Shown here piece after piece: positions 30,881 through 39,624 of a stretch of 64,000 nt of DNA. Every line of letters begins with the position of its first letter. The first letter of the stretch is position 1. Below the pieces are notes generated by a model. That model did no database searches. It was given only the letters and a program-made list of their open reading frames with translations, and was not told where the DNA came from. Source of the stretch: an uncultured Saprospiraceae bacterium (GTDB lineage: Bacteria; Bacteroidota; Bacteroidia; Chitinophagales; Saprospiraceae); NCBI GenBank assembly GCA_938016265.1, contig CALLWB010000001.1, positions 161,373 through 225,372 of the forward strand, written 5' to 3'. The position numbers and the translations under genes were made by a program.

Positions 30881-32368
30881 ATGCTATTTTCAGATCTTAA
30901 GGAGGCAAAAAAACAACGCGACCAGGTAAGCACACTAGACTTAAGTGGTCAACAACTGTCTGTGGTTCCTACGGTTATCAAAAAATTTCCTGCATTAACA
31001 ATACTGGATATTAGCAACAACCCGATGGAAGAGTTGCCAGCATGGCTGCCCCTTTTGCCAAATCTGACTACCCTCAATATTGGAAATATTCCCATAAAAA
31101 AACTCCCGAAAACACTGGTCAATTGTCGAGCGCTCAAGGTGGTGAAAAGTAAAGGCCATTCCACAAAAATCAAAAAAGAGCTCCATGCTATCCTAAGGAT
31201 TATTGAGGATACAAACAGGTTCAAACTAGACGACAAATCCCGGATGTTGTGGTCAGAATTATATTTCGAAAAAAGATCGACTAAAAAACCTGCGGATTTG
31301 CTAATTGAGGCGACCAATTCTTCCTTGGAAGAAATTCAAAAAAAAGCCTTACAAACGATTTCCTGGCAATTTGAAAAAAACAGCAAAAAGCATAAAATTA
31401 ATCAACAGAGCCGATTGGTGTTTGCAGGAATACTCAAAAACCGAACACAGCTCCAGGACCGATTGACCGGCTTGGAAATACATTTCGGAAACATCCTAAA
31501 GGAAAATACCACCCACCTCCTCATCGGCACCCACACTACCATCGGCCAAAGTGATTTACCATGGCTAGATCAATGCATCCTCCTCACTGAAAAAGACCTT
31601 CAAAAACAACTGGACAACCTGGAGACGCCCTACTTGATGACAGAAGAGCTCGAAGAAGGCGTCCGCAATCTACTCCACATGCTAAAAAGCACAGACGACC
31701 AGCTGGAGCTGGCCATCGAAATAATGTCCGGTGGCGGTGTCCCGCAATCTCTAGAAACGGAAGTGTTTGTGGTCTGGAAGCTGCACTACAACTCGTATTT
31801 TCAAGCAAAAGCAAGACGCTTACTAGAACGATTTGCTCAGCCGTACTTAGCCAATTTCATAAAAGACGACACGGTTTCCTTGACAGCAATGACGGAAATT
31901 CAACTGGAGGCATATCTCAAACGGTGTCAGAAAAAAGGAGGCCTCGATGCGCATCGAATCGTAGAAGAACTTTATGCTAAACACCGCAAAGGTCTTCGAT
32001 TTATTTTTGCACAAGACCAATCAGACTTGCAACAATCCATCCTTGCACAACGATTAGATGGAGATACTTTAAACCTTAGCGGAATGGGGATTTCTTCGTT
32101 ACCTAAAGGCATTAAAATATACCAGAATTTAAAACACCTCAATCTCAGCCAAAACCCAATCAAAGAAACACCAGTAGACCTCAAATTTTTTCACCAATTG
32201 GAAACGCTAAACTTGACAGGAACAAATGTAAAGGATTTGCCGGATTGGCTTTCTGAAATTTCATCCTTGCGGAAAATCATTCTCATCCCAAGCAAAACAG
32301 AAGCTTCAAAATTTGAAAACTGGGCTTTTCCAAGAATAGAATTGGTGGATCACAAACCAGAAAAGTAA
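30881..32368 (+). CDS. LRR protein with BRCT-like centre
   Basis: 495 residues, no signal peptide. Leucine-rich repeats at both ends: about 16-85 (LDLSGQQLSVVP, LDISNNPMEELPAW, LNIGNIPIKKLP) and 405-470 (LNLSGMGISSLP, LNLSQNPIKETP, LNLTGTNVKDLP). Between them, residues about 176-245 read like a BRCT domain: RLVFAGILKNRTQLQDRL, a Gly before the second strand (HFGNIL), then NTTHLLIGTH and a final ILLTEKDL helix. BRCT domains bind phosphoproteins or DNA ends. The combination is unusual for bacteria; the BRCT call is by eye only. Confidence 0.65.
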   Translation: MLFSDLKEAKKQRDQVSTLDLSGQQLSVVPTVIKKFPALTILDISNNPMEELPAWLPLLPNLTTLNIGNIPIKKLPKTLVNCRALKVVKSKGHSTKIKKELHAILRIIEDTNRFKLDDKSRMLWSELYFEKRSTKKPADLLIEATNSSLEEIQKKALQTISWQFEKNSKKHKINQQSRLVFAGILKNRTQLQDRLTGLEIHFGNILKENTTHLLIGTHTTIGQSDLPWLDQCILLTEKDLQKQLDNLETPYLMTEELEEGVRNLLHMLKSTDDQLELAIEIMSGGGVPQSLETEVFVVWKLHYNSYFQAKARRLLERFAQPYLANFIKDDTVSLTAMTEIQLEAYLKRCQKKGGLDAHRIVEELYAKHRKGLRFIFAQDQSDLQQSILAQRLDGDTLNLSGMGISSLPKGIKIYQNLKHLNLSQNPIKETPVDLKFFHQLETLNLTGTNVKDLPDWLSEISSLRKIILIPSKTEASKFENWAFPRIELVDHKPEK

Positions 32369-32603
32369 CTGTATTATTGTGTTTTGAGAGGAATTGGCAA
32401 CAGAAACAAAACAATTTTAAAAATATTTCGTAAAAATATGGCATCCTTGGTTAGGAACAGCTATTTTTGTTTTTTTGAAAGTCGCCCAATCTAGATTAAA
32501 AACGAATCAGTTTAACTACTATCCAAACTAAATTTATTTTTTCTGGTGGTCTGAAGTTACAAGGCATGAAATTTGTATCTTTCTGACTGATATTGTTACA
32601 ATT

Positions 32604-33368
32604 ATGAATTATTTAAGAAACATCGCGATTATTGTCTTCCTTGCTGTTCATAGCCTTTCCTTCGCACAGGTTGTGGTGGAAAGCGCTGACCAAATGCCAC
32701 GGTTTGCTGGTTGTGAGGAAGCTGGACCATCTGATAAAGAACAAGTTGCCTGTTCTAATCAAAATTTGGTAGACTTTATAAAATCTCAAATGAAGTACCC
32801 CAAAAGTGCCTTGGACACTAAAACAGAGGGCATGGTACTGATCGAGTTTGTTGTAGACGACCAGGGCAACACTACAAAGGCAGAGATCGTCAGCGACATT
32901 GGCAATGGCTGTGGCCAGGAAGCACTCCGTGTCGTAAATGCAATGCCAAAATGGAGTCCCGCCATCGACAAAGGGGCACCTGTAAATATGAAAATGAGAC
33001 TTCCTTTCCGTTTCAATATTCCACTCGCAAATAAAAGCGGCCAATACGCTTCTAATGGCTTCCGAATTTTTTGGGGCAATTTGCGAACAGCAGAAATCAG
33101 TCTAGACGAATTATCTTCAATTGGCACTTCTACTCCTGTCGTCGTGCGCGATCTATATGGAAAAACCTTCAACATTGATGAATTGACACTGACTTACGAA
33201 CGGGGCAAGAAAATCAAAGTACTCAAAAACGAAGGTCGTATGAGTGAAGCAAAAATGGAATCCTTCATCAGCAATGTAAAAGAAGGAGGCCGTCTCACTG
33301 TTGAAACCCTCATCCAGAAAGACACTCAATTTATCACCGTAAAACGTATTTACAAGATCGCTAGCTAA
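32604..33368 (+). CDS. Secreted protein with TonB C-terminal domain
   Basis: 254 residues. The N-terminus is a cleavable-looking signal (SLSFAQ) rather than the uncleaved anchor of true TonB, so this is periplasmic or surface exposed. Residues about 60-140 form a TonB C-terminal domain: PKSALDTKTEGMVLIEFVVD, then GCGQEALRVVNAMPKWSPA and MRLPFRFNI. The last 90 residues form a second small domain unrelated to TonB. Bacteroidota encode many such secreted TonB-domain proteins of unclear role. Its start lies in a gap after the LRR gene. Confidence 0.78.
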   Translation: MNYLRNIAIIVFLAVHSLSFAQVVVESADQMPRFAGCEEAGPSDKEQVACSNQNLVDFIKSQMKYPKSALDTKTEGMVLIEFVVDDQGNTTKAEIVSDIGNGCGQEALRVVNAMPKWSPAIDKGAPVNMKMRLPFRFNIPLANKSGQYASNGFRIFWGNLRTAEISLDELSSIGTSTPVVVRDLYGKTFNIDELTLTYERGKKIKVLKNEGRMSEAKMESFISNVKEGGRLTVETLIQKDTQFITVKRIYKIAS

Positions 33369-33372
33369 ATTG

Positions 33373-34164
33373 CTACTTGATCACAACTAATAACTCGGCA
33401 GCTTTACCATTGTAATAGCTGTCTGTTTGCGTTAACACCTGTAGCAGACTCTTCGCTCTTTTATTGTCGTTTTGTTTCAATTTTGCTAAGGCTAGATACC
33501 AAGTCGCATCCAGATGGAATCCCGATTTTGTATCTAAATAAATTTGTTCTAGAGCAGCAATCGCCTTTTTAGTTTGGCCGTTTTTCAAATACGCCACTCC
33601 AGAGAAAAATACTGCAGCTTTATCTTCTGGCCGCTCAGATAAGTGCTGTCTGAATAAGACCAGGCTTTTTGCATATTCTTTACTGTCGTAGGCTTGCAGC
33701 GCAAGGAAAAATGGTTCTTGCCGCATCTTAGTACTATCGTCTGTTCGTTGGGCATAGTCGTAGGTGGCAGGGATCTCATCCACCATTTCTGCAAACAACT
33801 GAGGCCCCTGATTGGCATTCGAGTACAACAAAAGTGCCGCGGGGATACTAATCAGGAGTATAGCAGCCGCGGCTTTTAGAAAAAAAGAGCTTCTCGATGC
33901 GCTTGCTTTCTGAATGTTTACCACTTTTGCTTCTTGAGCCTTTTTTTGCTCCTGCTGTTTGGTCAACGCAAATTCTTCCAGCACTTGGTCTACCTGCTCG
34001 AAATTCTCTACAGAGGCATAGCCTTCCACTGCATCACTGCAAAACTGGCAGTCTGCGAGGTGATTTTCCATTTCACGCTGCTCTTTTTCTTTCATTTGGC
34101 CTTGCACATAACGCTTTATTTCATCCTGTGAAAGGCAATCTCTTTGTTCAAATAATTCTTTCAT
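33373..34164 (-). CDS. Anti-sigma factor with zinc finger, membrane anchor and TPR-like domain
   Basis: 263 residues from the chosen start (34164); two in-frame ATGs lie further upstream, overlapping the sigma gene. The N-terminus has C-x-SQDEIKRYVQGQ followed by EMENHLADCQFC, the zf-HC2 zinc finger of ECF anti-sigma factors. A transmembrane helix follows (about residues 96-117), then a C-terminal region with a TPR-like helical part (AAVFFSGVAYLKNGQTKKAI). This domain order (zinc finger in the cytoplasm, TPR outside) fits transmembrane sensing. It lies directly downstream of the sigma gene at 34178-34840, so they form a sigma/anti-sigma pair. Confidence 0.8.
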   Translation of the reverse strand: MKELFEQRDCLSQDEIKRYVQGQMKEKEQREMENHLADCQFCSDAVEGYASVENFEQVDQVLEEFALTKQQEQKKAQEAKVVNIQKASASRSSFFLKAAAAILLISIPAALLLYSNANQGPQLFAEMVDEIPATYDYAQRTDDSTKMRQEPFFLALQAYDSKEYAKSLVLFRQHLSERPEDKAAVFFSGVAYLKNGQTKKAIAALEQIYLDTKSGFHLDATWYLALAKLKQNDNKRAKSLLQVLTQTDSYYNGKAAELLVVIK

Positions 34165-34177
34165 TCCTTTTTTAATG

Positions 34178-34840
34178 TTACAATTCATAAGGGTCGCGAT
34201 CTTCATCTCTTCGCAAGGTTTCCAGCAGGGCGAGTTTCAGATTACGTTTTCCGTTTTGAATGTTACTTCTTACTTGTTTTAATGTATAATTAGTCTGTTC
34301 CTCAATTTGCTTGTAGGTCAGTTTTTCAAAATAAAATTTAAAAATGCATTCGCGATGTGCACTATTTAGTGTTTGTAAAGCATCATGGACTTTGTCGCGA
34401 TCTATGGTACCAAATTCAACGTGATTATATCCTTCTGAATATCCAAATTCACTGCTATTAGACTGGATGTTGTTCCAAACGCCGATGTTGTCTTCATCAT
34501 CCAGCGAAACCGTTTTTAATTCATCTTTCAGATGTCGGAGGCACTTGTTGCGGGTAATGGTGTACAGCCAGTTTTTGAAATTTTTGATGTTCTGGTTTGG
34601 TAACTCTTCAATTAAATCTTCAAAGATATTCATCATAAGATCTCTGCAAACTTCTATCTTTTTTTCATACTTCAGACAGACACCCAACACTAGGTGTTTA
34701 TATCTGTCGAATAGAATGGCGATTATTTTCTCGTCCCGTGTTGCTTGGAATGATGCTACCAGATCAAGGTCTGATGAAGTATTAGAATATGCCTGTGACA
34801 CGTTCAAAATTGGTGCAGATTTAATGATAGATGCGAGCAC
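34178..34840 (-). CDS. ECF sigma factor partnered with downstream anti-sigma
   Basis: 220 residues. Region 2 begins near LFDRYKHLVLGVCLKY and includes NFKNWLYTITRNKCLRHLKD; region 4 contains LNSAHRECIFKFYFEKLTYKQIEEQT and the recognition helix LKQVRSNIQNGKRNLKLAL. Stop at 34178 is 13 bases before the preferred start of the anti-sigma gene, so it is operonic with it. A long intergenic region precedes it. Confidence 0.9.
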   Translation of the reverse strand: MLASIIKSAPILNVSQAYSNTSSDLDLVASFQATRDEKIIAILFDRYKHLVLGVCLKYEKKIEVCRDLMMNIFEDLIEELPNQNIKNFKNWLYTITRNKCLRHLKDELKTVSLDDEDNIGVWNNIQSNSSEFGYSEGYNHVEFGTIDRDKVHDALQTLNSAHRECIFKFYFEKLTYKQIEEQTNYTLKQVRSNIQNGKRNLKLALLETLRRDEDRDPYEL

Positions 34841-35222
34841 TAAGATAAAATTTATAAATTATAGAAAGTTAATTTTATTCAGGTTGTCAGTAACAATCTT
34901 CTATCTATATAGAGTCAAAAAAACGGATTTTACATAAACCGGTTTTTGTTTTTTGTCGAAAAACCTTTGTAACTCAATGATTGTCAAAGAGAAAAAATTT
35001 TAAAAAAAGTTGGTTTTTCAAAATAAAAAATGTGATTTTTTACTTGATTTTTGATAAAATCAAGGAGGTAGAGGGTAGTTGGTAGAACGTAAAAAGTGTT
35101 TTAAGGACCCATTTTGGAAAGCAAAATTGGACTCTTTTGGTAAAAAAAACGGAGCGTAGAGAATAGAGGGACAAATGAAGAATTTGACTTTTTAACTCTA
35201 ACACTTATTAACCAATAACTAA
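34841..35222. other. Intergenic stretch, no gene seen
   Basis: 382 bases, AT-rich, between the sigma gene's upstream side and the end of the DUF4292 gene. No reading frame with protein-like features and no hairpin worth naming. Confidence 0.5.
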
Positions 35223-35990
35223 TTACCGAATGGTATACCGAGGAGAAACGACGAAGGGCATAGTCTTAGGAACATTAAATTCGACTCTGGAGAAATTGAT
35301 GTCGAGATTGACATCGCCGGTCTCCGGGCTGGCCATATTTATTTTGCGGCTGAAAGAAAATGGAGCATTGACATTTGCTTCTTTATAGTTTTGGAAGGTG
35401 AGGTTTAATTCTCTACCGTTTGGAACGTCGTTGATCATCATTTTTTGAAGTAACGTGCTGATGGGATCCAAATAATAAACTCCTTCTACGCCGTTTTCTG
35501 AGGAAGTCAAGCGGTACTGTTCTGCTCCTTTCCCTTGTTGGAGGGTCTTCTCGTTTAGGAATAGCGCATTGCCGACTAGCATTTGCTGTAGGGTGTTGAA
35601 GTCGGTTTTTATGTTAAATTCATCCTCCAGAAAGGTATAATCGCGGGCATAATATTCTCTTTGCATTCGATTGATAACAAAAATAGAATCCGGCCGCACC
35701 AATACTCTTCCGCCCTCAATACCCAGTTTTTTAATCGTCATCCAAATCACACTGTCTTTTCGAATACGGATGGTAGAAGAAAAGCTTTGCGTTGATTTGC
35801 TGTCTGAAAAGCGGACATTCGCTTTACTGTTGAACCATTGGAAGTCCAATTGATTGCTCAGAAATTGTTTACTGATGAGACTGGTTTTGCCTTTGCCTGG
35901 TTTTTTGTTTTTCTTGTCTTTGTTTTTGCAAGAAGACATTGAGCCCATCAAAACCAAAACTAGTAGAAAATAAAAGTGTCGTCGCTTCAT
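35223..35990 (-). CDS. DUF4292 lipoprotein
   Basis: 255 residues. Lipoprotein signal ends in MSSC (Cys21) and is followed by a Lys-rich linker. The pattern W-x-x-AK-x-x-V then STIRIRKDSVIWMTI and GIEGGRVLVRPDSI with a following RMQREYYA matches the DUF4292 domain, which is limited to Bacteroidota and has a LolB-like fold; a role in outer-membrane lipid or lipoprotein handling is plausible but not shown. Transcribed alone. Confidence 0.85.
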   Translation of the reverse strand: MKRRHFYFLLVLVLMGSMSSCKNKDKKNKKPGKGKTSLISKQFLSNQLDFQWFNSKANVRFSDSKSTQSFSSTIRIRKDSVIWMTIKKLGIEGGRVLVRPDSIFVINRMQREYYARDYTFLEDEFNIKTDFNTLQQMLVGNALFLNEKTLQQGKGAEQYRLTSSENGVEGVYYLDPISTLLQKMMINDVPNGRELNLTFQNYKEANVNAPFSFSRKINMASPETGDVNLDINFSRVEFNVPKTMPFVVSPRYTIR

Positions 35991-36313
35991 ATCGTGTAAA
36001 ATACAAAGTACTTGCCAAAAAAACAGCCCCGAAAGCCGAGACCAACGAGACTGTATTGGAAAATTACCCCTTTAGGGTGTTCCTAATGGAGGTTCTGATT
36101 GATTGTTAAACAATTTTAAGCTAAATTTCAGAAAATAGGAATTACAAAATTTTTATAAAATCTTTTATTCAAATACAGAAAATTGCACTTCAAGGATCAA
36201 AAACATAGGTGTTGTTGGTCTTTATTAATGAAAATTGATTTTTTAATTGTAAAATTGTCCCTGAATTTCTGTAGAATTAATGCGCCATTCTCAACATTCA
36301 TTAAACACAAAAA
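35991..36313. other. Intergenic stretch, no gene seen
   Basis: 323 bases between divergent DUF4292 and methyltransferase genes; promoters expected but not clearly recognisable. Confidence 0.4.
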
Positions 36314-37057
36314 ATGAAAAAGACCTTTGTTTTACTATTTCTCACCACTCTTTTTATTGCCTGCCATCAAGGAACAAATGATCACAACGAGGCAGACCAC
36401 AATCATCCTCACAGCCAACAACACAAAGAGCGGAAAGGACACCAACATCACCACCACGATGACAATAAGTCCAACCACTTAATGAACAAACAGGATTTCA
36501 ATGATCTGGTCAATGCGTTTGAAGATCCGAAAAGAGCAGATTACCAAAAACCTGCCGCTGTCCTTGATAAACTAGGAGACATCAAAGGGAAAAGGATCAT
36601 GGATATCGGAGCAGGAACAGGCTACTTTTCCTTCAGAATGGTAGATCGCGGAGCAACAGTTATCGCGGCTGATGTTGACGACCGGTTTCTGGAATACATA
36701 AAGAAAAAGCAAGGAGAAAAAGGGATCGAAGAGTCAAAATTAATCACAAAAAAAGTCCCCTATGATTCTCCCAATTTAGAAGCAGAAGAAATCGACGCCG
36801 CAATAATCGTAAACACCTACCACCATATAGAAAACAGAGGTGACTACTTCGAACAAGTCCTCAAAGGCCTAAAAACAAAGGGCAAACTATTGATAGTAGA
36901 TTTCAAGAAGAAAGAAACACCGCACGGACCACCCAAAAACCACAGAATAGCAGTAGATGAAGTCGCGAGAGAATTAGGCCAGCTAAAAAATGTAGAAGTA
37001 GAACAAGATGTTAGTACACTAGAAGAACAATATATTGTAATATTAACGAAGCATTAA
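36314..37057 (+). CDS. Lipoprotein-anchored SAM-dependent methyltransferase with His-rich linker
   Basis: 247 residues. Signal peptide with lipobox LFIAC (Cys17). Residues 18-55 contain 12 histidines (including a HHHH run at 45-48), an obvious metal-binding linker. Then follows a class I methyltransferase fold: motif I MDIGAGTGYFSF (96-107), Asp120 closing strand 2 (AADVDD), motif around NTYHHIENRGDYFEQVL and GKLLIVDFKKKETPHGPP. Such lipid-anchored methyltransferase-like proteins are odd because SAM is made in the cytoplasm; the same combination of signal, His linker and domain is seen in some other bacteroidetal genomes (from memory). Substrate unknown. Its 3' end converges on the GbsR gene. 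Confidence 0.85.
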   Translation: MKKTFVLLFLTTLFIACHQGTNDHNEADHNHPHSQQHKERKGHQHHHHDDNKSNHLMNKQDFNDLVNAFEDPKRADYQKPAAVLDKLGDIKGKRIMDIGAGTGYFSFRMVDRGATVIAADVDDRFLEYIKKKQGEKGIEESKLITKKVPYDSPNLEAEEIDAAIIVNTYHHIENRGDYFEQVLKGLKTKGKLLIVDFKKKETPHGPPKNHRIAVDEVARELGQLKNVEVEQDVSTLEEQYIVILTKH

Positions 37058-37072
37058 TCTAGTAACAGAGAG

Positions 37073-37576
37073 TTACTTTATCATTTTCATAAACGTACCA
37101 ACAAACCAGTGTTGATCGGCTTTTATCAAGCTGTCTAAGGTAGAATCAGCCTTTGTGGCAAACAAACTAATATCACGGATCACCTTTTCAAACTCTTCCA
37201 CATCCGGACCGGTTTCGCTCTCGATCTGCCCTACTTCGTTGAGTACTTTGATGATTGGCTCGAGTTCTTTTTTCTTACGTTGCACAATGACCTGTCGGAT
37301 TACCTCCCACATATCTTTTTCTGCCACAAAAAACTCTTTGCGTTCTCCCGGCTTCAATTCTTTAAAAACTAAGCCCCAGTCGATCAGTGCACGGATATTC
37401 ATGTTAGCATTGCCTCTGGATATTTGCAATTCGGACATAATTGTTTCTGCACACAGGGGGTTTGCAGAAATAAGCAACAAAGCATGTACTTGGGCCATCG
37501 TACGATTTATTCCCCAGTGAGAACCCAATGTTCCCCATGCTTGGATAAATTTGTCTTTTCCTTCTTGTAAATCCAT
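37073..37576 (-). CDS. GbsR/MarR family transcriptional regulator
   Basis: 167 residues, winged helix. The helix-turn-helix lies in PLCAETIMSELQISRGNANMNIRALIDWG, followed by the wing KELKPGERKEFFVAEK, matching the GbsR branch of the MarR superfamily. A C-terminal helical region mediates dimerisation. ATG at 37576 is preferred over an upstream TTG because a consensus -7 box ends four bases before it. The gene lies next to an inverted repeat that covers its -33 element, a strong hint of self-regulation. Convergent with the methyltransferase gene and divergent from the YciI-domain gene. Confidence 0.88.
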   Translation of the reverse strand: MDLQEGKDKFIQAWGTLGSHWGINRTMAQVHALLLISANPLCAETIMSELQISRGNANMNIRALIDWGLVFKELKPGERKEFFVAEKDMWEVIRQVIVQRKKKELEPIIKVLNEVGQIESETGPDVEEFEKVIRDISLFATKADSTLDSLIKADQHWFVGTFMKMIK

Positions 37577-37580
37577 ATTC

Positions 37581-37611
37581 CAAAGATACACCAATTTTCT
37601 CAACTTTCAAA
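37581..37611 (-). promoter_or_regulatory. GbsR promoter, leaderless configuration
   Basis: On the minus strand: TTTG (37611-37608), a 19-base spacer, then TATCTTTG (37588-37581). Four bases (GAAT) then separate it from ATG at 37576, the same spacing as at 22556-22561. Confidence 0.72.
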
Positions 37612-37625
37612 TACTTTTGAAAGTT
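37602..37625. promoter_or_regulatory. Perfect inverted repeat, probable GbsR operator
   Basis: Arms AACTTTCAAA and TTTGAAAGTT, 10 bp each, perfect match, with a 4-base centre (TACT). The arm contains the -33 TTTG of the GbsR gene, so a bound dimer would block it. Symmetric, MarR-type size. Binding is inferred, not shown. Confidence 0.7.
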
Positions 37626-37662
37626 GGCAAATAAAAGAAAATTGCTCGTTTCCTAAAATGGA

Positions 37663-37690
37663 ACCGGCTATTGCCTTTGCAATAGCCGGT
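37663..37690. other. Perfect 12-bp hairpin in a divergent promoter region
   Basis: ACCGGCTATTGC / GCAATAGCCGGT with a 4-base loop, then GTTTTCC. Looks like a terminator stem but lies between two divergent genes, where no known transcript should end. Could end a short unannotated RNA. Confidence 0.55.
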
Positions 37691-37950
37691 GTTTTCCTAT
37701 TTCCAACCTAATTGTACTCATTTTTGATAGTACAAATATAGGCTTAGCCTTAAGGTGAAAAAAATACATTTTTAAAGAAAAATAGAAAAATTGTGTATAT
37801 AAATACAGTACAAACCTCTCTTTTATAGAACTTTAAAGTTTTAATAATAGAAATTAAATTTGAAGCTACCTTGGAGTCCAATCAAAAATAATGGTAATGT
37901 GTGCACTTGACAAATGGAATCCTTATTATTGTAGAATAAATTAACAGCCT

Positions 37951-38430
37951 ATGAAAACAATACTATACATACTGGTTTGCCTTTTGCTGCTAACCTCCTG
38001 CAATGAACCAGTCACCGAAATTACAAAAGAAACCGCTTCAGCAGGGTTCAATGAGGAGCTAGCCAAAGAAGTAGGAGCGGATGACTATGGTATGAAAAAA
38101 TATATCATGGCTTTTTTAAAGACTGGCCCAAATCGCAACCTTCCAAAAGAAGCGTCCGCCAAACTTCAAAAAGCACATATGGAAAACATCGGGCGAATGG
38201 CCGAGGCTGGCAAACTAGTACTAGCCGGTCCTTTTTATGGAGGCTCCTCAGACCTCCGAGGCATCTATATCTTCAATGTAGAAACGCTGGAAGAGGCAAA
38301 ATCACTCACCGAAAGCGACCCCGCAATCAAAGCAGGCAGTCTTATAATGGAATTGCATCCCTGGTATGGCTCAGCAGCATTGATGAAAGTAAATGAACTA
38401 CACAAACAAGTTGCTAAAGTAGCGATTTAG
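37951..38430 (+). CDS. YciI-like domain lipoprotein
   Basis: 159 residues. Signal with lipobox LLTSC (Cys17). After a short linker comes a YciI-type ferredoxin-like domain: KKYIMAFLKTGPNRNL, then KAHMENIGRMAEAGKLVLAGPF, SSDLRGIYIFNVETLEEAKSLTESDPAIKAG and the terminal LHPWYGS. YciI domains are small dimeric, possibly enzymatic units; a lipoprotein version is common in Bacteroidota. Possibly controlled by the neighbouring GbsR regulator, to which it is divergent. Confidence 0.85.
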   Translation: MKTILYILVCLLLLTSCNEPVTEITKETASAGFNEELAKEVGADDYGMKKYIMAFLKTGPNRNLPKEASAKLQKAHMENIGRMAEAGKLVLAGPFYGGSSDLRGIYIFNVETLEEAKSLTESDPAIKAGSLIMELHPWYGSAALMKVNELHKQVAKVAI

Positions 38431-38549
38431 AATAGACCACAATACTTTCAGAATAAAGGCCGCTTCGCGCTTCGATTTATGCGGAAATTTTTCTATGGTT
38501 CTTTGGCTAACAGGTTTTTCATATATTCGTCCACCAAAACTGATTAACC

Positions 38550-39398
38550 ATGAATTACAAAGAAATAGAATTTATTACAGAAAAAGGGGTTGCCATCATA
38601 AAATTCAACCGTCCTGAAGTTATGAACTGTGTCGGCCCAAAAACCCATGAAGAACTTCTTCATGCCTGGCATGAATTTAAAACCAACCCCTCCCTGAAAG
38701 TTGCTGTGATCACCGGGGCAGGAGACAAAGCATTTTGCAGTGGTGGAGATCTAAAAGCAGCGATGAATGGTGCACTTATTGCCCCAGACAAAATTGACAA
38801 AGAGGCACATATAGCAGGCAAAGTCCCTGGTATCTTAGGACCAACCCGATGGACGGATATCTATAAACCCATTATTGCTGCTGTGAATGGAGTGGCTTAT
38901 GCTGGCGGTTTGGAATGGGCCTGTTTTGCAGACATGCGCATCGCCGAAACGCATGCCTCCTTTGGAGTGACGTGTAGAAGATGGAATATCGGCCTAGCGG
39001 ACGGCGGTACACAACGCTTGCCCCGGATTGTAGGCATGGGACGTGCCATGGAGCTCATCCTGACCGGAAAAGTCATCAACGTAGAAGAAGCGTATCGGAT
39101 TGGACTGGTCAATGAAATCGTACCCAAAGGAGAATCTTTGACAAGGGCATTAGAGTTAGCTCATTTTTTGTGTGGTCTACCACAACCTGCTATGCGCTCC
39201 GACAAAGAAGCTGCAGTCCGTGGTTTCGGAGAGTCGCTGGATGAAGGATTACGGATAGAAGCTGAGAAATTTTTAGATTCCATTTTTGCTCCCGAAACCA
39301 TGCAAGGACTAAGACAATTTAATGAACGAAATCACCCCGACAGGAAATACGATAGTAAGTTGAAAACCCCAGGACTAGTACGAAAGAAAGGGGAATAG
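38550..39398 (+). CDS. Enoyl-CoA hydratase/isomerase (crotonase) family, second catalytic Glu absent
   Basis: 282 residues, cytoplasmic. Crotonase fold: FNRPEVMN, the oxyanion-hole stretch AFCSGGDLK (61-69) and AVNGVAYAGGLEWACFADMRIAE with Glu122 matching catalytic Glu144 of the rat hydratase. The second catalytic Glu (rat Glu164, 20 residues on) falls on Cys142 in FGVTCRRWNIGLADGG; only Asp151 is acidic nearby. This CRRW-x-x-GL-DGG-x-RLPR pattern marks a crotonase subgroup whose reaction is unclear. Stands alone on the plus strand. Confidence 0.9.
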   Translation: MNYKEIEFITEKGVAIIKFNRPEVMNCVGPKTHEELLHAWHEFKTNPSLKVAVITGAGDKAFCSGGDLKAAMNGALIAPDKIDKEAHIAGKVPGILGPTRWTDIYKPIIAAVNGVAYAGGLEWACFADMRIAETHASFGVTCRRWNIGLADGGTQRLPRIVGMGRAMELILTGKVINVEEAYRIGLVNEIVPKGESLTRALELAHFLCGLPQPAMRSDKEAAVRGFGESLDEGLRIEAEKFLDSIFAPETMQGLRQFNERNHPDRKYDSKLKTPGLVRKKGE

Positions 39399-39588
39399 TT
39401 TTTGGTTAATATCTACATAGTAGAATAGTTGGATGAGTTGATAGTTAATGGTTTTTTGTAAAAAAATGAATATACCATTAACCATTCTAGCTATTACCCC
39501 ATTTACCAAATTGTAATTAAATTGTCAAACTCGTCGATTATTAAAGCATATTCATATAATCGCGGACAAAAAAAATGGGAATTCTAAG

Positions 39589-39596
39589 TACTTTTG
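39589..39596 (+). promoter_or_regulatory. Possible -7 promoter box
   Basis: TACTTTTG matches TAnnTTTG, 28 bases before the aminopeptidase start. No clear -33 element. Confidence 0.35.
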
Positions 39597-39624
39597 TACA
39601 TTATTCTTTTGAAAAAACCATGAT

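Larger units (their letters stand above)
37577..37950. other. Divergent intergenic region with operator and orphan hairpin
   Basis: 374 bases between the GbsR gene (minus) and the YciI lipoprotein gene (plus). Contains the promoter and palindrome (37581-37625) and the hairpin at 37663-37690, described separately; the rest is AT-rich with nothing clear. Confidence 0.6.
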
